Assembly: GCF_900114255.1 (NCBI RefSeq)
Contig: NZ_FOSL01000008.1
Span: forward strand, 124,001 to 188,000
Direction: 5' to 3'
From: Neomesorhizobium albiziae
Lineage (GTDB): Bacteria > Pseudomonadota > Alphaproteobacteria > Rhizobiales > Rhizobiaceae
DNA length: 64,000 nucleotides
The notes under the pieces are model-generated. The model was not told where the DNA came from, did not search any database, and saw only the letters and a program-made list of their open reading frames with translations. This document shows, one piece after another, positions 15,848-23,577 of this stretch; the stretch's first letter is position 1; each line of letters begins with the position of its first letter. Made by a program: the position numbers and the translations under genes.

Positions 15848-15980
15848 CCCCCACTCCGGTTTGCTTTGCAAACCACCTCTCCCCCGATCGACGGGGGAGA
15901 GGAAGCGCCGGCCGCTATGCCAGGCTCCTTTCCTCTCCCTCCGGAGGGGGGAGAGGTGGCCCGAAGGGCCGGAGTGGGGG
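15848..15980. repeat. Large palindromic CTCTCCCC-type repeat between g5 and g6
   Basis: CCCCCACTCCGG (15848-15859) and CCACCTCTCCCCC (about 15873-15885) are matched in inverse by GGGGAGAGGTGG (about 15948-15959) and CCGGAGTGGGGG (15969-15980). An internal CCTCTCCCTCCGGAGGGG hairpin and a further small inverted pair (CCTGCTCCGG 15801-15810, CCGGAGCAGG 15830-15839) lie in the same spacer. This is a non-coding, MITE/REP-like element separating genes that are normally adjacent. Confidence 0.8.
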
Positions 15981-16080
15981 AAGACAGAACCATCTGCGAT
16001 TCCCCTGCCGTGAACGGGGAGAAGAGGGCTAATCGTCGCCCGGCCATTTCCCTTGAAAATCAATTGATTCAGGATGTTTC

Positions 16081-16650
16081 ATGACTCTGTTTCGAACCGT
16101 GGAACCGGCTGTCGAGCCGGTGACGCTCGCCGAAGTGAAGGAGCAGCTTCGCCTTGGCCATGCCAGCGAGGACGGGCTTCTCGCTGGTCTGATCCGGGCG
16201 GCGCGCGAGGAAGTCGAACGCGCCACCGGCATCGCCCTGATCAATCAAGGCTGGCGGCTGGCGCTCGATCGCTGGCCGCGCAACGGCACTGTGCTTCTGG
16301 CCCGCCACCCCGTGCGCACGGTTGTTTCCGTCACCGCCTACGGGGCAGACGGCGAGGCGGCGTTGATCCCGCCTTCCGCCTATCAGGCTGACACGCTGTC
16401 GCGCCCGGCGCGGCTTCATTTCGACGACACGCCGGCGCCGCTGAGGCGGATGAACGGCATCGAAATCGATTTTTCGGCAGGCTACGGCGAGGCCGGAACG
16501 GACGTTCCGGACACGCTGAAACGGGCGATGCTGCTTTTGACGGCGCACTGGTATGAACTGCGCGGCGCCCTCGGTGCTGAGAGCCAGCCGGCATCCTACC
16601 CCGCCGGCTACGAGCGGCTGATCGCCGGCCATAAAGCGAGGAAGCTCTGA
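16081..16650 (+). CDS. Head-tail connector protein (g6)
   Basis: A 189-residue connector. The N-terminus VEPVTLAEVKEQLRL and EDGLLAGLIRAAREEVER, followed by PVRTVVSVTAYG and the C-terminal DVPDTLKRAMLLLTAHWYE, is the standard pattern of the gp6/phiE125 gp8 connector family that stacks under the portal. Its stop overlaps the g7 start in TGATG. It appears intact, though the palindromic repeat lies just upstream. Confidence 0.88.
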   Translation: MTLFRTVEPAVEPVTLAEVKEQLRLGHASEDGLLAGLIRAAREEVERATGIALINQGWRLALDRWPRNGTVLLARHPVRTVVSVTAYGADGEAALIPPSAYQADTLSRPARLHFDDTPAPLRRMNGIEIDFSAGYGEAGTDVPDTLKRAMLLLTAHWYELRGALGAESQPASYPAGYERLIAGHKARKL

Positions 16651-16985
16651 TGCGCTCGGTGCTTCTCGACCCCGGCGCGCTTCGCCACGAACTGACGCTC
16701 CAGGCGGCGACGCCAACCGCGGACGGGCTCGGCGGCCATGCGGAAACGTGGAACGAAATCGCCTCGGTGTTCGGGCTGATCGAGCCGGTGAGCGCCAACA
16801 GCATCGTCAGGGGCGACCAGGCGCTGGAGACGGTGACGCATCGCATCACCATCCGCAAACGCGACGGTATTCTGAGCGGCATGCGCTTCGTCAAGGGGAC
16901 GCGGGTTTTTGCCATCGTCACCATTCACGACCCGGACGAGAGCGGCCGCTATCTCGTCTGCCGGACAAGGGAGGACGGATTGTGA
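16650..16985 (+). CDS. Head closure / head-tail adaptor (g7)
   Basis: A 111-residue head-tail adaptor of the phage SPP1 gp16-like family. Typical strands LRHELTLQAATPTADGLGGH, ETWNEIASVFGLIEP, THRITIRKRDGILSGMRF and RYLVCRTRED are in the right order. It seals the connector after DNA filling and accepts the tail. It is coupled to g6 by TGATG and to the next small frame by an overlapping GTG. Confidence 0.88.
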   Translation: MRSVLLDPGALRHELTLQAATPTADGLGGHAETWNEIASVFGLIEPVSANSIVRGDQALETVTHRITIRKRDGILSGMRFVKGTRVFAIVTIHDPDESGRYLVCRTREDGL

Positions 16986-17170
16986 AACTGGGGATACGAT
17001 TGACATTAGACGGACTGGTCAAGGCGTTGAAATGGAAGGCGTATGCCCTGGCGGAGAACGGTGAATACCGCTACCGTCCGCGCAGGACCGCTGCCGAAAA
17101 ATCCGCGCAACGGCCTCGAAAGCGGCCTTTGATCTCGGGGGAGGATAGCAATGACCGCGCCGGCCGCTGA
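16982..17170 (+). CDS. Small GTA-cluster protein between g7 and g8
   Basis: A GTG at 16982-16984 overlaps the g7 TGA and opens a 62-residue frame starting VKLGIRLTLDGLVKALKWKAYALAENG, with a basic Arg/Lys-rich C-terminus, ending inside the start of the g8 gene. I recall short frames with the start KLxIRLTLDGxVxAL at this place in rhizobial GTA clusters. No domain is recognised; it could be a tail-joining accessory or a virion-gp10-like remnant. Support is the tight coupling and the recurring N-terminal motif. Confidence 0.5.
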   Translation: MKLGIRLTLDGLVKALKWKAYALAENGEYRYRPRRTAAEKSAQRPRKRPLISGEDSNDRAGR

Positions 17171-17564
17171 ACTGCAGAAGGCGATTTTCGCGTCGCTTTC
17201 AGGCGACCCGGCGCTGGTGGCGGCGATGGGCGGCGCACGCATCTTCGACCTGGCGCCGGCCAATGTCGCCTTCCCCTACATCACCTTCGGGCGCACCAGC
17301 GTCTACGACTGGAGCACCGGAACCGAAAGCGGCACCGAACAGCTCTTCACCTTGCATATCTGGTCGAAGACCAAGGGCAAGAAGGAAACGCTGGACATCA
17401 TGGAGCTGGCGCGCGCGCGCCTCGCCGATGCGTCGCTGCCGCTTGACGGCCACCATCTGGTGAGCCTGCGCCTGGAATTCGCCGAGGCGCGCCACGACGA
17501 CGACCTGTCGCTGCATCATGGGCTATTGCGGTTCCGGGCGGTGACGGAGGCCGAGGCCTTTTGA
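17151..17564 (+). CDS. Tail terminator/completion protein (g8), DUF3168
   Basis: A 137-residue DUF3168 protein: LQKAIFASLSGDPALVAAM, RIFDLAPANVAFPYITFG, a QLFTLHIWSKTKGKKE strand and the histidine-rich RHDDDLSLHHGLLRFRAVTE end. The family corresponds to gpU/gp17-like tail terminators that cap the tail tube. Length and motifs are normal. It is followed by 181 bases holding a palindromic repeat before the damaged tail tube gene. Confidence 0.85.
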   Translation: MTAPAAELQKAIFASLSGDPALVAAMGGARIFDLAPANVAFPYITFGRTSVYDWSTGTESGTEQLFTLHIWSKTKGKKETLDIMELARARLADASLPLDGHHLVSLRLEFAEARHDDDLSLHHGLLRFRAVTEAEAF

Positions 17565-17565
17565 T

Positions 17566-17683
17566 AATTCTACCCTGCCGGCCATCTGACGCAGTTTTCT
17601 CCGCTTCCGGTGCTCACGGACTTTAACGTCCGCTCCGCTCCGGTTCTCGAAAACCACGCCATATGACTCGGCAGGGCGAATTC
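17566..17683. repeat. Dispersed palindromic repeat (copy A)
   Basis: Terminal inverted arms AATTCTACCCTGCCG (from 17567) and CGGCAGGGCGAATT (17669-17682) enclose the core CGCTTCCGGTGCTCACGGAC, a short loop, and GTCCGCTCCGCTCCGG. The core is shared with copies at 20026 and 23577 while the outer arms differ. Confidence 0.75.
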
Positions 17684-17745
17684 TTAAAAGCCTCTCGCGG
17701 CAAGCCCGACAGCCTCAGCAAAATCATCAACAAGGAGACCACCCA

Positions 17746-18117
17746 ATGGTCGCACAGAAGGGCAAGGACCTTCTGCTCAAGATCGATTCCAACGGTCTGG
17801 GCAGTTTCGTCACGGTCGCCGGGCTGCGTTCGAAACGCATCGCCTTCAACAGCGAGACGGTCGACATCACCGATGCGGATTCGGCCGGCCGCTGGCGCGA
17901 ATTACTGGCCGGCAGCGGCGTGCAGCGCGCCGCCATCAGCGGTTCCGGCATCTTCAAGGACGCGCAGTCGGACGCGGCGATCCGCCAGCGCTTCTTCGCC
18001 GGCGAGATCGCCGGCTGGCAATTGGCGGTGCCGAGCTTCGGCTCCGTGGAGGAGCCTTTCCAGATCACCGCGCTGGAATACACGGGCGCCCACGATGGCG
18101 AGGTGACGTTCGATTTT
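17746..18117 (+). pseudogene. Tail tube protein (g9), 3' end lost at deletion junction
   Basis: The frame starts MVAQKGKDLLLKIDSNGLG and follows the GTA tail-tube family through KRIAFNSETVDITDADSAG, RWRELLAGSGVQRAAISGSG and ITALEYTGAHDGEVTFDF. At about 18112-18120 the match to g9 stops; the last dozen or so residues expected for the family are missing. The frame continues into SNGGRSDL, which belongs to the giant g15 protein. The whole continuous frame runs to 18309. A tail tube lacking its last strand would probably not assemble, so I call it a truncated gene. Confidence 0.75.
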
Positions 18118-20011
18118 TCGAACGGCGGCCGCTCTGACCTCGCCGTCGGACGTTTGCTTCAGGCGCACCAGGAGTACTGGGACCCGGCGAGCCCGCACTT
18201 GCCGCCGCTGCCAATCCCGTTTCGCCGGTCTATGGCGGCCGCATGGTGGATACCACCCGCATTTACGCCTGGACGTGGGACGCGCGGCCATTCCCGGCAT
18301 TTCCGGTGAATGGCTCCTTGTGGCGGGACGGCACCAACTGGCGCCTGGGGCACTGGCTGAACGGCCGCCTGAACGGCGTGGCCTGCGGCGACCTGATCAA
18401 TGCGGTGCTGGCCGAGCACGGATTGCCGCCGGCCGATGTCGCCAATGCCGACGGCACGATGCATGGCTATGTCATCTCGGATCCACCGTCGGCGCGCGCC
18501 GCGTTCGAACCGGTGATCGACCTGTTCGGGCTCGCCGTCTGCGAAGCCGGCGGGAAACTGGTCTTCCGAAGCGAGGGCGCACGGCAGGCGGCGGCTGTCG
18601 CGGTTACCGAACTGGTGGTCGACGGCAACAATCCGGCCGTCGAGGTCGTGCGCATTCCCGACCATCAATTGCCGACCGAGGCGGTGCTGGGGTTCCGCGA
18701 TGCATTAGCCGATTACCAGGCGGGATCGGCGAGGCATGTGAAGCAGGCGGCCTGGGCCACCGCCAGGAGACGATCGGCTTTCCTGGCGTGCTCGAGACCG
18801 CCGAGGCCTCGGCGCTGCTGGATGAATGGATGCGGCGGGCATGGTCGCGGCGCGAAAGCGTTTCGTTCGCGGTTCCCGCGCCCGATGCCGGGATCGAGCC
18901 CGGTGCCATCATCCAGATCCCGGCGGCAGGCAATGCGGATTTTCTCGTCACCGAAGTCGAAGACGGGCTGATCCGTAAGGTCTCGGCGCGGCAGGTGACG
19001 CGTTCGGCGCTGCGGCCGTCCAGCGGCGCGCTGCCGGTGGCGCCCAACCAGCGCTTGACGGTTGCGGGCAGGCCGCTGGCGATCCTGCTCGACCTGCCGA
19101 TGGCGCCTGGCGCGCGTGAACCGCATCGGCAGTTGCGGATCGCGGCGTGGAACCGCGCCTGGCGAAGCCAGATCGCCTTCGCGTCGCCCGAACAAACCGG
19201 CTTCGTCCAGCGGGCGTCGATCCCCCAGGCTGCGACCGTCGGACAGCTTCTTGAACCGCTGGGGCCGGGTTTTTCGGGACGCGTCGACACTAATACGATC
19301 GCCAGGGTGAAGCTTTTCGACGGGGAACTCACTGATGTCAGCCGCTTGCAATTGTTGAACGGGGGCAATGTCGCGGCGGTAAGATCGAATACGGGCGTCT
19401 GGGAGCTGATTCAGTATGAAAACGCAGCGGAGTTTGCGCCGGATGCGTGGCAGATTTCCGGCCTGCTGCGGGGGCAGCTTGGAACGACCGACGCCATGGC
19501 CGCCGGTGCGGCCGCCGGCGCGCATTTCGTGCTGATCGACGAGGCTGTGCTTTCCGCCGGCCTGTTGCCGGCCGAATGCAGGTTGCCGATGAACTGGCGG
19601 GTGGGGCCGGCCGGGTACGACTTCTCCGACGCTAATTTCGTGCAGCAGTCGGTGACGGGCGGGCTGCGCTCGAGCCTGCCGCTGGCGCCGGTTCACCTGA
19701 GGGGCAGGAAGACCGCGGCAGGCGATTTTGCGATCGATTGGAAGCGGTGCGGCCGCATCGACGCCGACAGCTGGCAGGGGTTGGACATTCCGCTCGGCGA
19801 AGAAAGCGAAACCTACCGCATCGAAATATCCGCGCCCGGCGGCCCGACGGTGCGAACGGCGATATCGCCGACGCAGGGCTGGACCTGTGGGGCGGCGCAG
19901 ATGGCCGCCGATTTTTCGCCGATCCCGTCCGCAATCGACGTGACCGTCTCGCAACTGAGCGCCACGGCCGGCTGGGGACTTGCGTGCACCCGCCGGCTGT
20001 CATTGGGTTGA
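18112..20011 (+). pseudogene. 3' remnant of GTA g15 (megatron/host-specificity protein)
   Basis: Normally g15 encodes a baseplate protein of well over 1000 residues. Only the C-terminal part remains, in three frames. The first is in the g9 frame from SNGGRSDLAVGRLL to about 18190. The second is one frame away, reading ANPVSPVYGGRMVDTTRIYAWTWDARP onward to about 18745 (GSARHVKQ). The third reads QETIGFPGVLETAEASALLD to the TGA at 20009-20011, with GLLRGQLGT and TPTQGW-like conserved pieces. Two frame changes and the missing N-terminal half make it non-functional. The genes expected between g9 and this point (g10, tape measure g11, g12, g13, g14) are absent. Breakpoint lies at about 18112-18123. 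Confidence 0.85.
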
Positions 20012-20025
20012 GAAAATCCGTGATG

Positions 20026-20120
20026 GCGGGCTGCAAATGGCAATTTCTGCGCTTCCGGTGCTCACGTACCCAAAATGTACGCTCCGCTCCGGTTCGAAAC
20101 CACCGCCATTTGACCACCGC
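20026..20120. repeat. Dispersed palindromic repeat (copy B)
   Basis: Outer arms GCGGGCTGCAAATGGC (20026-20041) and GCCATTTGACCACCGC (20105-20120) flank the shared core TCTGCGCTTCCGGTGCTCAC, GTACCCAAAATGTAC and GCTCCGCTCCGGTTC. It lies between the g15 remnant and the holin-like gene. Confidence 0.75.
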
Positions 20121-20180
20121 AGCGAGTTATCAAACAGGCTCTCTGACCGACAAAGTTTCACGAGCTGAAAAGGGTGAAGC

Positions 20181-20387
20181 ATGAACGAGATAAAAGCCTG
20201 GTATCTTTCGCGCACCATCTGGGCGTCGCTGATCACCGTCGCCACGGCTCTGGCGGGGATGCTCGGACTGCCGGTCGAGGGGCTGGACAATTCCGCTTTG
20301 GCCGATACGCTGCTCCAGGCAGTGGCGGCGATCGCGGGACTGGTTGCGATCTTCGGCAGGCTCTCGGCCAAGGACCGCATCGGCTGA
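20181..20387 (+). CDS. Small holin-like membrane protein at the end of the GTA cluster
   Basis: A 68-residue protein starting MNEIKAWYLSRTIWASLITV with two hydrophobic stretches (about 12-33 and 42-60) and ending GRLSAKDRIG. Proteins of this form close many rhizobial GTA clusters after g15 and resemble small holins. It is preceded by a good ribosome binding site (AAAAGGGTGAAGC). It appears intact although the tail genes upstream are broken. A lysis role is inferred, not shown. Confidence 0.6.
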   Translation: MNEIKAWYLSRTIWASLITVATALAGMLGLPVEGLDNSALADTLLQAVAAIAGLVAIFGRLSAKDRIG

Positions 20388-20508
20388 CATACGGTGCTGC
20401 GTTGTTCGGGCGATATTGTTGAAACGGAGAACAATGCCGTTGATTACATTAGTTATTGCTGAACCAGCGTTCATTTAACGTTCAGAAGCGATCGGCTAGA
20501 AGAGCGCC

Positions 20509-20808
20509 ATGGAAGGATTTCGCTCAGTGCTTCGATCTGCAATTGCTGCCTTTTCCGGATTGGCCCTGCTTGCCTCGCAAGCGGCTGCGATGCCTGTCGC
20601 GCCTCTGACGGCCGACAGTCTGCTGATACCGGTGCAAAGCGACTGCTACGCCATAGGCGAGCAGATCGCCGCGCAAAACGGCGGCACGCTGGCCAAGGCG
20701 TCGCCTTCGACGAGCGGCGGGCAGCCGGTCTGCGTCATCGTCGTGCTGGTTCCCGGCAAGGATGGCGAGCGTCCGCGCCGCGTGCAGATGGTGGTGCCGC
20801 AGGGGTGA
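20509..20808 (+). CDS. feuN: FeuN-like small periplasmic protein
   Basis: A 99-residue exported protein: signal peptide about residues 1-27 (FSGLALLASQAAA), then QSDCYAIGEQIAAQNGGTLA and GGQPVCVIVVLVPGKDGERPRR, a PepSY-like half with two cysteines. In Sinorhizobium the equivalent gene feuN, just upstream of feuP, encodes a small periplasmic negative modulator of the FeuP/FeuQ system that is needed for viability. The same gene order is seen here, 75 bases before the response regulator. The assignment rests on position, size and the conserved CYAIGxQxAAQNGG and PVCVIVV motifs. Confidence 0.7.
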   Translation: MEGFRSVLRSAIAAFSGLALLASQAAAMPVAPLTADSLLIPVQSDCYAIGEQIAAQNGGTLAKASPSTSGGQPVCVIVVLVPGKDGERPRRVQMVVPQG

Positions 20809-20883
20809 TGGCCTCGCCGTTTCCAACGGATGGGCCTTTCGCCTATCCTCGATTGACTTCTCCAAGAGCGTGTATGTGATACC

Positions 20884-21549
20884 ATGCGGATACTTGTGGT
20901 TGAGGATGACAAGGACCTGAACCGTCAGATTGCGGATTCGCTGACTGACGCCGGTTACGTGGTCGACCGCGCCTATGATGGCGAGGAGGGGCATTATCTC
21001 GGCGACACCGAACCTTACGATGCTGTCGTGCTGGATATCGGCCTGCCGCAGATGGACGGCATCAGCGTGGTTGAGCGGTGGCGGCGCGCCGGGCGCAAGA
21101 TGCCGGTGCTGATCCTCACCGCGCGCGACCGCTGGAGCGACAAGGTGGCCGGCATCGATGCCGGCGCCGACGACTATGTGACCAAACCCTTCCATATCGA
21201 AGAGGTGCTGGCGCGGGTGCGGGCGCTGATCCGCCGGGCCGCGGGACATGCCTCGTCCGAACTTTCGTGCGGGCCGCTGCGCCTCGACACCAAGGCGTCG
21301 AAGGCCGACGTGGACGGCGTGCCGCTGAAACTCACCTCGCACGAGTTCCGCTTGCTTGCCTATCTGATGCACCACATGGGCGAGGTGGTGTCGCGCACCG
21401 AACTGGTCGAGCATCTCTACGACCAGGATTTCGACCGCGATTCCAACACCATAGAAGTGTTTGTTGGCCGCCTGCGCAAGAAGATGGGCATCGACATGAT
21501 CGAAACCGTGCGCGGCATGGGCTACCGGATGCGCGAGCCGGCGGCGTGA
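20884..21549 (+). CDS. feuP: OmpR-family response regulator FeuP
   Basis: A 221-residue regulator: receiver domain with acidic pocket VVEDDKD, phospho-acceptor Asp51 (AVVLDIGLPQMDG), Thr79 in LTARDR and Lys101 in DDYVTKPF, and a winged-helix DNA-binding domain (HEFRLLAYLMHHMGEVVSR to RGMGYRM). FeuP controls osmoadaptation and export of cyclic glucans in rhizobia. It is followed after 49 bases by its kinase and preceded by the feuN-like gene. Confidence 0.85.
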   Translation: MRILVVEDDKDLNRQIADSLTDAGYVVDRAYDGEEGHYLGDTEPYDAVVLDIGLPQMDGISVVERWRRAGRKMPVLILTARDRWSDKVAGIDAGADDYVTKPFHIEEVLARVRALIRRAAGHASSELSCGPLRLDTKASKADVDGVPLKLTSHEFRLLAYLMHHMGEVVSRTELVEHLYDQDFDRDSNTIEVFVGRLRKKMGIDMIETVRGMGYRMREPAA

Positions 21550-21598
21550 CGGCGAGGCCGGCGAGACCCTGCTTCACTCACCATCGCCAGGTCGCGGC

Positions 21599-22975
21599 GT
21601 GACACTCGTCCCGCGCTCGCTGGCTTTTCGCATCATCGCGCTGTCGACGGTCTGGGCGATCGTGACGCTGCTGATCATCTCGACGATCATCAGCACGCTC
21701 TACCGGCAGGCAAGCGAGCGCGGCTTCAACAGTCTGCTTTCGGCACATCTGTTCAACCTGATCAGTTCGGTCGGCGTCTCCGAGGGTGGCGCGCTGACCG
21801 GCAGCGTCGATCTCGGCGACCTGCGTTTCTCCGAGCCGGATTCCGGGTGGTACTGGGCGGTGGAGCCGGTTTCCAGCGGGCTGACCGGCCAGTTGCGCTC
21901 GCTCTCGATGAGCGAGGCGATCCCGTCGCCGCCGGCGACGACCGTGCCGTTCAATTCCGAATTCCAGCGCAGCTACGAGACCGACGGCATCGCCGGCGAG
22001 GACCTGCAGGTGTTCGAAAGCGAGTTCGTGCTCGATGCCGAGAACCGCGTTGCGCGTTTCCGGGTCATGGGCAACAGGACAGAACTGGAAAACGAGATCG
22101 GCGCATTTCAGGGCCGGCTGTTCACCTATCTCTCGATCTTCGGCGCCGGCATGGTCGCCATCAACGCGATTGCCATCATGCTGGGCCTGCGCCCGCTTGC
22201 GAGAGTACGCGAGGCGCTGTCGAAGGTTCGCGAGGGCACGGCGCAACGGCTCGACGGCAAGTTTCCGGCCGAAATCGAACCGCTGGCCAACGAGACCAAC
22301 GCGCTGATCGAGAACAACAAGCGCATCGTCGAGCGGTCGCGCACCCAGGTCGGAAATCTCGCCCATTCGCTGAAGACGCCGCTAGCCGTCCTGCTCAACG
22401 AAGCGCGCATCATCGGCGGCGAAAAGGGCAGGCTGATCGAGGTGCAGGCCTCTGCGATGCAGCAGCAACTCGAACATTACCTGCAACGCGCCCGCATTGC
22501 CGCACAGCGCGACAGCGTCGTCTACCGGACGCCGCTGTCACCCTTGCTGAAGCGGCTGGTGCGGGTGATGGGGAAGCTGAACCCGAAGACGCTGGTGACG
22601 CTGGAATTGCCGGCGGACGAGCTGCTCTTTGCCGGCGAAAGCCAGGACTTCGAGGAAGTCGTCGGCAATTTGCTGGAAAACGCGATGAAATGGGCGGGCA
22701 GTGCGGTTGTCGTTTCGCTGAAAGCCGTCGACGGTCCGGAGCCGGGTGTCGGAGCGTTCGAGCTGGCGATCGAGGACGACGGCCCCGGCATTCCCGAAGA
22801 CAAGGCGCGCGACGTCCTGAAGCGGGGCAGGCGGCTGGACGAAACGAAGCCGGGAACCGGGCTCGGACTGGCAATCGTGGCGGATCTCGTCAACGAATAC
22901 GGCGGAAAACTGGGGCTGGAACGCTCCAGACTGGGGGGATTGAAGGCGACCGTGCAACTGCGGACGGCGCTTTGA
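21599..22975 (+). CDS. feuQ: Sensor histidine kinase FeuQ
   Basis: Starts at GTG 21599. Two membrane segments (about 9-35 and 178-200) bound a periplasmic sensor of about 140 residues, which is where FeuN would act. Then come a HAMP-like linker and the H-box VGNLAHSLKTPLAVLLNEA. This form, with His-Ser-Leu-Lys-Thr-Pro instead of His-Glu-Leu-Arg-Thr-Pro, is typical of the PhoQ/FeuQ subclass. The N-box LLENAMKWAG and glycine boxes EDDGPGIPEDK and GTGLGLAIV complete the kinase. The length of 458 residues matches FeuQ. Confidence 0.85.
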   Translation: MTLVPRSLAFRIIALSTVWAIVTLLIISTIISTLYRQASERGFNSLLSAHLFNLISSVGVSEGGALTGSVDLGDLRFSEPDSGWYWAVEPVSSGLTGQLRSLSMSEAIPSPPATTVPFNSEFQRSYETDGIAGEDLQVFESEFVLDAENRVARFRVMGNRTELENEIGAFQGRLFTYLSIFGAGMVAINAIAIMLGLRPLARVREALSKVREGTAQRLDGKFPAEIEPLANETNALIENNKRIVERSRTQVGNLAHSLKTPLAVLLNEARIIGGEKGRLIEVQASAMQQQLEHYLQRARIAAQRDSVVYRTPLSPLLKRLVRVMGKLNPKTLVTLELPADELLFAGESQDFEEVVGNLLENAMKWAGSAVVVSLKAVDGPEPGVGAFELAIEDDGPGIPEDKARDVLKRGRRLDETKPGTGLGLAIVADLVNEYGGKLGLERSRLGGLKATVQLRTAL

Positions 22976-23136
22976 CGTTTCATCGAAATCCTACTTTCGC
23001 CATGGTCAAAATTCGGCCAAACATGGTTCATAAAGCGCGTCGCATTCGCATTTAGCGCTTTATGTCTTGATTTTACGCATGTTCTAAACGGACGCACGAT
23101 CGACCCGGCCGAAGAGCCAAGACTTCCGGTGACAAG

Positions 23137-23577
23137 ATGAAGATTTATTTGGCTTTTCTGGCTGGCATGCTGACCGTGACGGGGTGCGCCTCGCAAGGCA
23201 GCAAGTCGGTGATCGGGGCGGCGACGGAAGGCGTCACCGGCAACGCCGGCTCCGAAAAGGTCGCGACGGCGATCATCACCGAAATGCGCGGCGGGCTTGT
23301 CGGCGGTTCGGTCGGCGCCGAACTCAGCCGGAGCGAGCGCCGATCCGCCCTCGAAGCCGAATATCGCGCGCTCGAATATACCCCGAACGCCCAGACGGTG
23401 GTCTGGGGCGACAAGGCCGGCGGCCGCTATGGCGAGGTCGTCGCGGCTTCGCCCTACCGGGTGGGCTCGCAGGATTGCCGCCAATACGCCCATACGGTCT
23501 ACACCGGCGGGCAGCCGAAGCGGGCGCGCGGCACCGCCTGCCGCAATGCCGACGGCAGCTGGACGCCGCTGACCTAG
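23137..23577 (+). CDS. Glycine-zipper (17 kDa antigen-like) outer membrane lipoprotein
   Basis: A 146-residue lipoprotein. The signal MKIYLAFLAGMLTVTGCAS ends in a lipobox (TGC, Cys17). A glycine-rich segment follows (about 30-65, IGAATEGVTGNAGSEK and GGLVGGSVGAELS), then the C-terminal domain with YRVGSQDCRQYAHTVYTGG and ARGTACRNADGSW, typical of the RT0821/Lpp0805 surface-protein family. It probably sits in the outer membrane inner leaflet. It is separately transcribed: 160 bases of AT-richer DNA precede it. Confidence 0.75.
   Translation: MKIYLAFLAGMLTVTGCASQGSKSVIGAATEGVTGNAGSEKVATAIITEMRGGLVGGSVGAELSRSERRSALEAEYRALEYTPNAQTVVWGDKAGGRYGEVVAASPYRVGSQDCRQYAHTVYTGGQPKRARGTACRNADGSWTPLT

Noticed and set aside
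17746-18309. g9 read as a complete 187-residue gene
   Set aside because: Only the first 124 or so residues match the tail-tube family; the rest is g15 sequence and then a frame without similarity.
8901-20387. The cluster considered as an ordinary prophage
   Set aside because: No integrase, repressor, replication or attachment site is seen, and the order g1-terminase-portal-g3.5-protease-capsid-g6-g7-g8-g9 is that of RcGTA-like clusters.
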